Of a DNA stretch of 37,432 nucleotides, positions 7,996-15,176 are shown in pieces. The stretch is taken from positions 1-37,432 of the forward strand of contig JANXUR010000007.1 of NCBI GenBank assembly GCA_025356095.1. The letters are read 5' to 3'. The notes under the pieces are model-generated. The model did no database searches and had not been told where the DNA came from. It saw only the letters and a program-made list of their open reading frames with translations. The translations under genes were made by a program, and so were the position numbers. The DNA is from Acidobacteriaceae bacterium (GTDB lineage Bacteria > Acidobacteriota > Terriglobia > Terriglobales > Acidobacteriaceae). Each line of letters starts with the position of its first letter. The first letter of the stretch is position 1.

Positions 7996-10900
7996 ATGAA
8001 TAAGGAACTATTTGTCACCTCGACGCCACACGAAACCAAAGTGGCGATGACCGAGGATGACCAGCTCGCGGAAATCTACCTCGAGCGCGAAAACGAATAC
8101 ATTCTGGCCGGTTCGGTTTACAAGGGCCGGGTCACCCGCGTGTTGCCCGGCATGCAGTCGGCCTTTGTGGATATTGGCCTGGAGCGCGATGCCTTTCTTT
8201 ACGTCTCCGATTTTTTCGAGATGGAAGAAGAGGACGAAGACTTGGAAGCGGCGGTGGCCAAGAGCCGTCCCGTGATACTGGCGTCACCGAGCGTACCCGC
8301 CAGTTATACCGAGGTAGAAGAAGAGGTTGAGGAAGGCAGCGACTTGGAAGCCGCCGGGCTCGACGCGGGCTTTGACGGACCCGATGAAGGCGATGAAGCT
8401 GACGAACTTGAGGAGTACCAGTCTTCGACGGCTGTGTCGCAGGCATCCTCCACGATTGCCGGAGGATCGCATGCAACCGGAGAGGCCGGAGGCCGCGATG
8501 GTAGGGGCCGCCGCCGCCGCCGGGGTCGCCGCAGTCGCCCCGCCAACGATGGCAGTCCGGTTCCCACGGAAGCGACGGCCGACGGTAGCTTGTCGCCTGA
8601 TTCACCAGTGGATTCGCAAGCCGACTCGCGAGCGGATGCAAGAATCGAAGAGGATTCTGCGCCGCGCTCTTCGGGGAAAGCGTCTTCCGCCGCCACCTAT
8701 TCCCCCGAGCGGCCTACATCTTACGCGCCCATGGTGTTGCCGGGTGAGTCGCTCTCGAAATATCGCCAAAAAAATCCGCCCGCCCCGGCGGCCCATGCCG
8801 CAACAATTGAAAGCGTCCCTGAGGTAGAGGCTGCGCAAACTCCTGTGGCGCGCGTGGAGGAGCCGCAACCGGCAGTGGAAGCCGAAGTAGCAACCGTGCC
8901 GGTGGCGCCAGTGGTTAGCGAGGAACGAGCCCCGGTGCGTCCCTCGCGGCGCGCGATGCCAGCGTATGCGCCCATGGTGTTACCGGGCGAGTCGCTGAAG
9001 AAGTATCGTCAGGTGGCCCCGGAAGCACCTGTTCCTGTTGCCGAACCGGAAGCCATGGTGGAAGCCATGGTGGAAGCCGCTACCCCGCCGGTCGCTGAAG
9101 CTTCGCATGCCGAGCATGTGGTTGCGGAAGCGGTTGCCGCAGAACCCGAGCCAGTGCACCCAATTGCTGCCCCTGAGCCGGAAGCAGCAGGGGCGATTGA
9201 GCATCATGAGGTAGTGGCAGCCGAGTCGGAAGCAGCGGTGCGTCGCGCGTATGTCGCGCCGTATGCAGAAGTGCATCCGGGTGCGCCTGCGGGGCATGAG
9301 GCGGTGGTTGGGCACGGTGTGAGGACTGAGCATGCCGAACACACTGAACACACTGAACACACTGAACACACTGAACACACTGAACACACTGAACACACTG
9401 GGATCCCTGAGGCTGCAGTGCTCGCCGCATTTGCTCACCCTGATGTGGTTGAAGCAGACGACGACTCGGCTGAACGCGAAACGTCTGTTGTGGAAGGAGT
9501 GCAACAAGCTGAGCAACAAGCTGCGCCGCCTGTTGCCGAGGCCGTTGGCGAAGTCGCCGAACCGACGCACCCAGAAAAGGTCTTGGAGACGCATTCGCAC
9601 TCCGTTGAGCACGCGCATTACGAGGCACCACAACCCGTAGGCGACCACCACGAGCCCGCCCTGATTGCAGGCACGAACGAAGCGGACGACGATGACGACC
9701 AGAACGACGAGGACGACGAGGACGACGAGCCGCACTTCTCGGAGTTGACGTCTGCGTTGCCGCCCGACGTTTCGCCTACCGACTTTGCTGAACAGCGCGC
9801 TGAGGCTGAGCGCGAAGCGGCCCGCATCCTGCCCGGTGGCGCGATGACAGAAGAAGAGATTGACGAAGAAGAAGCCGAACTGCGCGCCTATGGTGCGGAT
9901 TCAGATGAAATGGGCTTCGATGATCTGGATGAATTCGAAGAAGAGACGCAGGAGGCCACCAACTTCGTACGCAGTGCCAAGGCTGGCCTAGGCGACGATG
10001 CGGACGCAGACGAAGGCGAAGACGCGGACGAAGACGACTTTGAGGACGAAGCAGGCGACGCAGACTACGCAGACGACGCAGACGAAGCAGGCGACGAAGC
10101 CGACGAAGCACAAGAAGAAGCCGAGCGTCTGGCTGCGGGAGGGTACGAGTCTGGTAGCGCCGAAGTACGTGCACCCGGTAGTGCACGCTTCCAGCAGCGG
10201 GCACGCCGCAGCGGACGCGACCGCAACGACCGTGGTGATCGTGGCGGAGACCGTGGCGGGCAGCGCCGAGGCGGCAAAAACAGTGGCGCGCCGCGCCGCT
10301 TTGCTGGACGCCGCGACAGCGGTCCCCGGCCCTTAATCAGCGACCTACTGAAAGAAGGGCAGGAGATCATAGTCCAAATTGCCAAGGAGCCCATTGCCAA
10401 AAAGGGCGCGCGCATCACCAGCCACATCGCGCTGCCTGGAAGATTCTTGGTTTATATGCCGACGGTGAATCATGTAGGCGTGTCACGCAAGATTGCTTCG
10501 GACGAAGAGCGGTTGCGGCTCAAGAGAATTGTTGTGAGCGAACGCGAAAACGGTCAGGGCGGCTTCATCGTCCGCACCGCAGCGCAGAATGCTCCGGAAG
10601 AGGAATTGCGTGCCGACATTCGCTTCCTGAAGAATTTGTGGACGGAGATGAAGCAGCGCGCCGAAGGCAAAAAGCCGCCTACCCTCATCTACCACGATTT
10701 GAACGTGGTAGAGCGGGTGTTGCGTGATCAGGTGACGCGCGACTTCACCACCATTTGGGTGGATACCGAGGTGGAATATGAGCGGGTGCTGCGCTTCGCC
10801 CAACGCTTCCAGCCCTCGCTGGTCAAGCGCGTCAAGCTGTGGTCAAAGAACACCCCGCTGTTCGATCAGTTTGGCGTGACGGATGACTTTAACAAGGCGC

Positions 10901-11532
10901 TGAAGGCCAAGGTATGGCTGAAAAATGGCGGATACATCGTCATTAACCAAACCGAAGCGCTGGTGGCGATAGACGTGAACACGGGCAAATACGTGGGCAA
11001 GACGGCGCGTCTGGAAGACACCATCACCAAGACCAACGTGGAAGCATGCGCAGAGATCGTGCGGCAGATTCGGCTGCGCGATTTAGGCGGCATCATCATC
11101 CTCGACTTTATTGATATGGATGAGCGCCGCAACAAGGCCAAGGTTATGCAGTCGCTGGAAGAGGCAATGAAGAACGATCGCGCCCCTTCCAAGATTCTCC
11201 AGTTCAACGACTTCGGCCTTGTGGCCATTACCCGCAAGCGGGTGAAGCAGTCGCTGGAGCGCACCGTAGGTTCGTCGTGCGAATACTGCACCGGCACCGG
11301 CTATGTGAAGTCGGTGACCACAGTATGCAATGAGATTTACGTGGAAATGCGCAAGATCACGCACCAGTTACAGCAGAAGAGCGATGTGATGCTGCGCGTG
11401 CATCCTGAAGTTGGCAAGATGCTCAAGTCGCAGAATGGCCGCTGGATTCAGGAACTGGAAGAACTGACGTCCAAAACAGTGATTGTGAAGGGCGACCCGC
11501 TGCTGCATCAGGAACAGTTCGACATCGCGTAG
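7996..11532 (+). CDS. rng: RNase E/G family endoribonuclease with a ~700-residue insert in the S1 domain
   Basis: A single-strand-specific endoribonuclease that processes rRNA and mRNA. Residues 1-74 begin as normal RNase E/G (NKELFVTSTPHETKVAM, then GSVYKGRVTRVLPGMQSAFVDIGL of the S1 fold). At about 75 the S1 domain is interrupted and resumes at about 780 with ISDLLKEGQEIIVQIAKEPI. The catalytic core follows, with metal-binding D993 (VAIDVNTG) and D1037 (IILDFIDM) and the Zn-link C1095/C1098 (CEYC). The protein ends soon after, like RNase G. The insert has an acidic first part, YAPMVLPGESLSKYRQ at 243-258 and its near-copy with K for S at 324-339, (EHT)7 at 448-468, long Asp/Glu runs, and an Arg/Gly-rich tract just before the S1 domain resumes. 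ATG 7996 has GGAG five bases upstream and matches the family N-terminus; a GTG at 7900 is rejected. Confidence 0.95.
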   Translation: MNKELFVTSTPHETKVAMTEDDQLAEIYLERENEYILAGSVYKGRVTRVLPGMQSAFVDIGLERDAFLYVSDFFEMEEEDEDLEAAVAKSRPVILASPSVPASYTEVEEEVEEGSDLEAAGLDAGFDGPDEGDEADELEEYQSSTAVSQASSTIAGGSHATGEAGGRDGRGRRRRRGRRSRPANDGSPVPTEATADGSLSPDSPVDSQADSRADARIEEDSAPRSSGKASSAATYSPERPTSYAPMVLPGESLSKYRQKNPPAPAAHAATIESVPEVEAAQTPVARVEEPQPAVEAEVATVPVAPVVSEERAPVRPSRRAMPAYAPMVLPGESLKKYRQVAPEAPVPVAEPEAMVEAMVEAATPPVAEASHAEHVVAEAVAAEPEPVHPIAAPEPEAAGAIEHHEVVAAESEAAVRRAYVAPYAEVHPGAPAGHEAVVGHGVRTEHAEHTEHTEHTEHTEHTEHTEHTGIPEAAVLAAFAHPDVVEADDDSAERETSVVEGVQQAEQQAAPPVAEAVGEVAEPTHPEKVLETHSHSVEHAHYEAPQPVGDHHEPALIAGTNEADDDDDQNDEDDEDDEPHFSELTSALPPDVSPTDFAEQRAEAEREAARILPGGAMTEEEIDEEEAELRAYGADSDEMGFDDLDEFEEETQEATNFVRSAKAGLGDDADADEGEDADEDDFEDEAGDADYADDADEAGDEADEAQEEAERLAAGGYESGSAEVRAPGSARFQQRARRSGRDRNDRGDRGGDRGGQRRGGKNSGAPRRFAGRRDSGPRPLISDLLKEGQEIIVQIAKEPIAKKGARITSHIALPGRFLVYMPTVNHVGVSRKIASDEERLRLKRIVVSERENGQGGFIVRTAAQNAPEEELRADIRFLKNLWTEMKQRAEGKKPPTLIYHDLNVVERVLRDQVTRDFTTIWVDTEVEYERVLRFAQRFQPSLVKRVKLWSKNTPLFDQFGVTDDFNKALKAKVWLKNGGYIVINQTEALVAIDVNTGKYVGKTARLEDTITKTNVEACAEIVRQIRLRDLGGIIILDFIDMDERRNKAKVMQSLEEAMKNDRAPSKILQFNDFGLVAITRKRVKQSLERTVGSSCEYCTGTGYVKSVTTVCNEIYVEMRKITHQLQQKSDVMLRVHPEVGKMLKSQNGRWIQELEELTSKTVIVKGDPLLHQEQFDIA
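9337..9399 (+). repeat. 9-nt in-frame tandem repeat, 7 copies, encoding (Glu-His-Thr)7
   Basis: GAACACACT is repeated seven times without a mismatch from 9337 to 9399 within the RNase insert (residues 448-468). Because the unit is nine bases, gain or loss of copies keeps the reading frame. The perfect identity of the copies suggests recent expansion. The surrounding residues HAEHT extend the pattern imperfectly. Confidence 0.95.
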
Positions 11533-11557
11533 GGGACGGCGTGTGTGTCGCAAGGTA

Positions 11558-11593
11558 AGCAAAGGGCCGGGGGAATTCCTCCGGCCCTTTGCT
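11558..11593 (+). terminator. Strong hairpin after the RNase gene
   Basis: AGCAAAGGGCCGG (11558-11570) and CCGGCCCTTTGCT (11581-11593) are perfect 13-base complements. The GGG/CCT flanks of the loop add three more pairs (one G-T), leaving an AATT loop. It starts 26 bases after the stop codon. There is no T-run, so termination may need Rho or the hairpin may chiefly protect the 3' end. Confidence 0.75.
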
Positions 11594-11951
11594 CTGGGAC
11601 GATTCCAACCCGAAGTTCGCGGATCGAACGGGTTACCAGAGACCCCACCGACTACCAGTTCGCAAAGACTAAGGTCTGCTACCAAAGTCGCCAGACACTT
11701 CTGAGCAGCCTCGTCACGACCAAAACATCCACCACCAGAAGGCACAATGTTTGGCGTGTGCTCGGAAGGACGCCTCTGTTCTGGCATTTCCGCAGCCAGA
11801 AAGCGGCTCCAACCCTCACCTTGCCCGGTTTCTCCGGTAACCCTCCGCGTACCTTCGTGATTTAGCCCCCGCTGGTGCCCGCCGATTAGTCTCATGTGTG
11901 GCAGCAACAATTTGCCGCAGTCAACGGACTGGCAGAGAGGTGGAGTTGGGT
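11594..11951 (+). other. 358-base stretch between RNase hairpin and pilus operon
   Basis: No gene is recognised. Open frames here (11545-11865 on plus, 11368-11991 on minus) show no domain and overlap the RNase end or its hairpin. A small dyad GTTCG-CGGAT-CGAAC lies near 11617-11631. The promoter of the helix-turn-helix-pilMNOPQ unit should lie here, but I cannot point to convincing -35/-10 boxes. No tRNA cloverleaf and no c-di-GMP riboswitch consensus is seen. Confidence 0.5.
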
Positions 11952-12146
11952 ATGAATGAAGCGCGTGAGGTGATGAATTTGCGGGAGGCATCGGATTACT
12001 TAGGGGTGAGCCCGGATGCGCTCTACAAATATTTGGCAGAAGGCCGGATTCCGGCGTTCAAGCTGGGCAACCGCTGGAAGTTCAAGAAGTCGCGCCTTGA
12101 TGCATGGATGGAGCAGCAAAGCGTGACGACGGGCAACGAGGGCTGA
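11952..12146 (+). CDS. Small helix-turn-helix DNA-binding protein (excisionase/MerR-like, HTH_17)
   Basis: A 64-residue protein made of one winged-helix domain of the excisionase type. MNLREASDYLGVSPDALYKYL forms the helix-turn-helix and IPAFKLGNRWKFKKSRLDAWM forms the wing and last helix, the classical pattern of this family. ATG 11952 follows GGAG about seven bases upstream. It ends seven bases before pilM, so it is the first gene of the pilus operon. No integrase or other phage gene is near, which argues against a phage excisionase and for a cellular regulator or a DNA- or protein-docking role. Its target is unknown; regulation of the pil operon is an inference from position. Confidence 0.85.
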   Translation: MNEAREVMNLREASDYLGVSPDALYKYLAEGRIPAFKLGNRWKFKKSRLDAWMEQQSVTTGNEG

Positions 12147-12153
12147 AGAAGAG

Positions 12154-13278
12154 ATGGTCTGGCCTACCCCATTCCGAAAGAAAAAGACACTGGCAGGCGT
12201 AGACGTCGGCTCGGCAGCCATCAAAGTGGCCGAACTCCGCCGCTGCCGGGGCGGGCTCGAGGTGTGGCACGCCGGGCTGGCACTGCTGCCAGCAGACGTA
12301 ATCGTGGATTCCACCGTAGCCGACAGCGCCACGTTGGCCAATGTGCTGGTTCACCTGCTGGAAGAAAGCGAGGCGGTGTCGCGGACGCTGGTCGCAGGAG
12401 TGAGTGGCAACTCAGTCATCGTGCGCAAACTGACGCTCCCGGCAATGCCAGAGCCTCAATTAGGCGAAGCTGTATTACGCGAGGCTGGGCAGATCCTTCC
12501 CTTTGGACTTGACGAAGTGGATCTTGATTACCACGTTTTATTCGACCCGGCAACCGAGGGCGAGCTTGCCCGGCAAGCGCAGAACGCCGCCGCCCCAGTC
12601 CTTCGTTCGGATACGGCAGGCTCTACGATGGATGTGCTGTTGTGTGCGGCTCGCAAAGAAAAAATCATGAGTTATAGCCACGTGTTGGCGTTGGCGGGCT
12701 GCGTGGTGGAAATTGTTGACCTCGACGTGCTCGCCTTGCAGAATTGCTACGAATATAACTACCAGCCCGCCGATGGCCTGGTAGTCGCGCTGTTGAATAT
12801 TGGCAACCGCAGCATCAACCTGAGTGTGGTGCGGGGCACCCGGCCATTGTTCACTCGAGATATCGCCGCTGGTGGACACCACTACACCGATGCCTTGCAA
12901 AAAGAGTTTGACGTGAGCGAAGAAGAAGCTGAACAAATGAAGTTGGGCGAGCTACCGGGTGCAAACGCCGAAGCAGTTGCAGCAATTCTGCGGCAGGTGA
13001 ACCAGATAGTAGCTTTGGAAGTCCGCAAAACGCTGGACTTCGCACGCATGACGGTGGGCGACACCATGGAGCGAATGTATCTGGCGGGTGGCGGGGCGAG
13101 GACTCCCGGTATTGCGGCTGCTCTGGAACAAGAGTTCGGAATTGCGGTGGAAAACTTGAACCCACTGCGGAGGATTGGAGTGTCTGGTAACGGTCCCTTA
13201 GCCGCGCTGCTGGCCAAGCATCCGGAACAGATGGCGGTGGCCATAGGCCTCGCCTTGAGGAGCGTTGACCAAGCATGA
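12154..13278 (+). CDS. pilM: Type IV pilus assembly protein PilM
   Basis: A 374-residue cytoplasmic protein of the actin/FtsA-like ATPase fold. Phosphate-binding motifs are visible: GVDVGSAAIKVAEL near residues 15-28 (phosphate 1), LNIGNRSINLSVVRG near 218-232 (phosphate 2) and MYLAGGGARTPGIAAAL near 308-324 (adenosine). In known systems PilM binds ATP and the cytoplasmic N-terminal tail of PilN, linking the motor to the inner-membrane alignment complex. It starts seven bases after the small helix-turn-helix gene and overlaps pilN by four bases (ATGA), so translation is probably coupled. The length agrees with the family. Confidence 0.93.
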   Translation: MVWPTPFRKKKTLAGVDVGSAAIKVAELRRCRGGLEVWHAGLALLPADVIVDSTVADSATLANVLVHLLEESEAVSRTLVAGVSGNSVIVRKLTLPAMPEPQLGEAVLREAGQILPFGLDEVDLDYHVLFDPATEGELARQAQNAAAPVLRSDTAGSTMDVLLCAARKEKIMSYSHVLALAGCVVEIVDLDVLALQNCYEYNYQPADGLVVALLNIGNRSINLSVVRGTRPLFTRDIAAGGHHYTDALQKEFDVSEEEAEQMKLGELPGANAEAVAAILRQVNQIVALEVRKTLDFARMTVGDTMERMYLAGGGARTPGIAAALEQEFGIAVENLNPLRRIGVSGNGPLAALLAKHPEQMAVAIGLALRSVDQA

Positions 13279-13847
13279 TTCGCATCAACTTACTGGTAAC
13301 GGGGGCGGGGGCGGCGGAGCATCACCGGGCCCTGCCGGTGGCACCGAATCCTCAGTCGTTGCGGCCCTTTCTTCTGGCATTTGCCTTGGTGGCCACCGCA
13401 AATCTCGGCTACTATCTGTGGCTGCAGCAGGTAGCTTCGGAGGTGGCGCAGAAAACCGTAGTGGAGCAGCAGCACAATCAGCAGCTCGCGCAAGTCAAGG
13501 CCCGCTTCCTAACTCGGCAGGAGGAAGCCGAAGAGTATCGCAAACGGGTAGAAGTTATAGAGCAGTTGCGGACCGCCCAAGCCGGACCCGCTACGCTGTT
13601 GGACTTACTTGGGGATACCGTTGGTGGTAACCACTCGGTGTGGCTGACTGCGGTGAAGGACAATGGCAATAGCATTGACCTGAACGGTCAGGCGGCGACG
13701 CCTGAGGCGCTGACGGCCTTGATTGCAGAGTTACAACGCTCCGGTTACTTTCGCACAGTAGAGATTCATGAGTCCTATCAAGACAACGGCGGCAGTGCCG
13801 GAGCACCGTATCAATTTACATTGAGCTGCGAAAAAGGAAAGGTTTAG
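13275..13847 (+). CDS. pilN: Type IV pilus assembly protein PilN
   Basis: A 190-residue bitopic inner-membrane protein. It begins MIRINLL, the conserved PilN tail that docks on PilM, then has one membrane helix at about residues 30-52 (LRPFLLAFALVATANLGYYLWL), a coiled coil (about 55-95, Glu/Gln/Arg-rich) and a C-terminal alpha/beta domain with VWLTAVKDNGNSIDLNGQA, typical of the fimbrial-assembly family. It overlaps pilM by ATGA at 13275 and lies 13 bases before pilO. PilN pairs with PilO to form the periplasmic ring of the alignment complex. Confidence 0.92.
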   Translation: MIRINLLVTGAGAAEHHRALPVAPNPQSLRPFLLAFALVATANLGYYLWLQQVASEVAQKTVVEQQHNQQLAQVKARFLTRQEEAEEYRKRVEVIEQLRTAQAGPATLLDLLGDTVGGNHSVWLTAVKDNGNSIDLNGQAATPEALTALIAELQRSGYFRTVEIHESYQDNGGSAGAPYQFTLSCEKGKV

Positions 13848-13860
13848 GCGCGGAGAAGTT

Positions 13861-14499
13861 ATGGCAAGCTGGAGCCAAAGCAAGGCCTCAACCCGATGGG
13901 CGATTGCGGGACTAGCGCTCGCCGCTGTTACGGTGGGACTATATTTTCTGGTCTATGCGTCGGAAGCCACGGCGAATCAGGAAGCAGAGCACCATTTACA
14001 CGTACTAGAGACGGAGAACGTCGAGTTAGAGCGCTTCCGCCCTCGCCTGCTCGAACTAGAAGGGCAAATCTCGCTGCTGAAGCAGAAGATGCAAGAGGGC
14101 CAAAGAGTGGTGCCCGATGAAAAAGAGGTGGCTGCACTAATGGACAGCCTAAGTCGGGAAGCACATAGCGCGGGCATTGAGGTGCGCCGCTACACGGCGC
14201 GACCGGTGGCGCAGCATGACTACTATGCAGAGGTTCCCTTTGAATTGGAGTTAGATGGTAAGTACTACAACCTGCTGCAGTTTTTTCAGAAAGTGGCTGC
14301 GATGAATCGGCTGGTGAATATTAGCGCCCTGCAGCTCGCTTCCACCCAGAGTCCGCAGGAGGCCAAGGCGAAGCGCACCTACCACTACGGAGCGGGAGAG
14401 ACAGTAGTGGCTACCTGTGTAGCCACAGGGTTTTACGGGCAGAGTGCGCCACCGCCACCTGCAGCCAAAGCAGGAGCTGCAGGGGTTGCACGGCCATAA
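13861..14499 (+). CDS. pilO: Type IV pilus assembly protein PilO
   Basis: A 212-residue bitopic inner-membrane protein with a short cytoplasmic N-terminus, one membrane helix near residues 18-38 (WAIAGLALAAVTVGLYFLVY), a coiled coil (about 42-85) and a ferredoxin-like periplasmic domain containing YAEVPFELELDGKYYNLLQFFQKVAAMNRLVNI, the standard PilO signature. ATG 13861 has GGAG about six bases upstream. It forms heterodimers with PilN. The C-terminus is Ala/Pro-rich. Confidence 0.92.
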   Translation: MASWSQSKASTRWAIAGLALAAVTVGLYFLVYASEATANQEAEHHLHVLETENVELERFRPRLLELEGQISLLKQKMQEGQRVVPDEKEVAALMDSLSREAHSAGIEVRRYTARPVAQHDYYAEVPFELELDGKYYNLLQFFQKVAAMNRLVNISALQLASTQSPQEAKAKRTYHYGAGETVVATCVATGFYGQSAPPPPAAKAGAAGVARP

Positions 14500-14558
14500 C
14501 CGATGCATCTGGCTGCTGAGTAACGTAAGTATATGTGGTACGACCGGGGAGAGACGCG

Positions 14559-15131
14559 ATGGATAGGGATGCGGAATTGATGGCGGAGCTCAGGTGGCAC
14601 CAAAGCGCATGTGCGATTGTAATTCTAACCGGATGGATGTTGAGTGTTGCTGCACTCCCGGCGCAGGACCCACCGGGTAGCCAAATGGGATTGCCCCTGC
14701 CCGCGAAGATACGCTTGACGACCGCAGCGACCGCCGCCCCAGCACCCCCAGCGCCCCTAGCGTTGCCTGAAGCAATACAGAGAAGAGACACGTCGGAACC
14801 TGACTCTAGCGTGACAATCGCACGAAGAGTACGCCGCGACCCCTTTCTGCGACCGGAAGTAGCTAGTCCCGGTGTGTTGCGTTGCTCCGGCAAAGGATGT
14901 TTGGTGGCGGAGGATCTGACGGTGCGCGGGGTCGTACAGTCTTCTACAAGAAACTTCGCGATTGTAGTGGACACTGCTGGGCGAGTGTACTTTCTGGGCG
15001 AGCGAGAGGCAGTACGTGGGGGTGTGGTGGAACGAATCGCCGCCGACGGTATTGTGTTTCGTATGCAACAACCCGGCAAGCCGGCGCAGCGCTTAGTGCG
15101 GCATTTGGCCAATGTAGGTGATTTGCAATAG
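14559..15131 (+). CDS. pilP: Type IV pilus assembly protein PilP-like, lacking a lipobox
   Basis: A 190-residue protein in the PilP position of the operon. The C-terminal beta-domain (about 100-190) contains LTVRGVVQSSTRNFAIVVD followed by VYFLGEREAV, typical of PilP, which contacts the PilN/O dimer and the secretin. The N-terminus has a hydrophobic segment (about 18-36) ending SVAALPAQDP, which looks like an ordinary signal peptide or anchor. There is no Cys after it, whereas PilP in the classical systems is a lipoprotein. ATG 14559 has GGGGAGAG about six bases upstream and is preferred over GTG 14535. The middle part is Pro/Ala-rich, as in the family. Confidence 0.82.
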   Translation: MDRDAELMAELRWHQSACAIVILTGWMLSVAALPAQDPPGSQMGLPLPAKIRLTTAATAAPAPPAPLALPEAIQRRDTSEPDSSVTIARRVRRDPFLRPEVASPGVLRCSGKGCLVAEDLTVRGVVQSSTRNFAIVVDTAGRVYFLGEREAVRGGVVERIAADGIVFRMQQPGKPAQRLVRHLANVGDLQ

Positions 15132-15176
15132 TGTGTTGAGAAGCGGTTGGTGTGAGCCAAAGGAAAAGAGAGAGTC

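Noticed and set aside
8980-9735. 251-residue minus-strand frame opposite the RNase insert
   Set aside because: It is a product of the repeat and acidic codons read backwards (Val-rich and repeated Val-Phe-Ser) and has no start signal.
11545-11865. 106-residue open frame before the pilus operon
   Set aside because: It starts inside the RNase terminator hairpin and has no recognisable features.
11594-11951. c-di-GMP riboswitch before the pilus genes
   Set aside because: The GEMM core with its GAAA tetraloop and receptor is not found in either strand of the gap by eye.
11952-12146. Phage excisionase / prophage remnant
   Set aside because: The fold fits, but there is no integrase, att-like repeat or other phage gene, and it is tightly joined to pilM.
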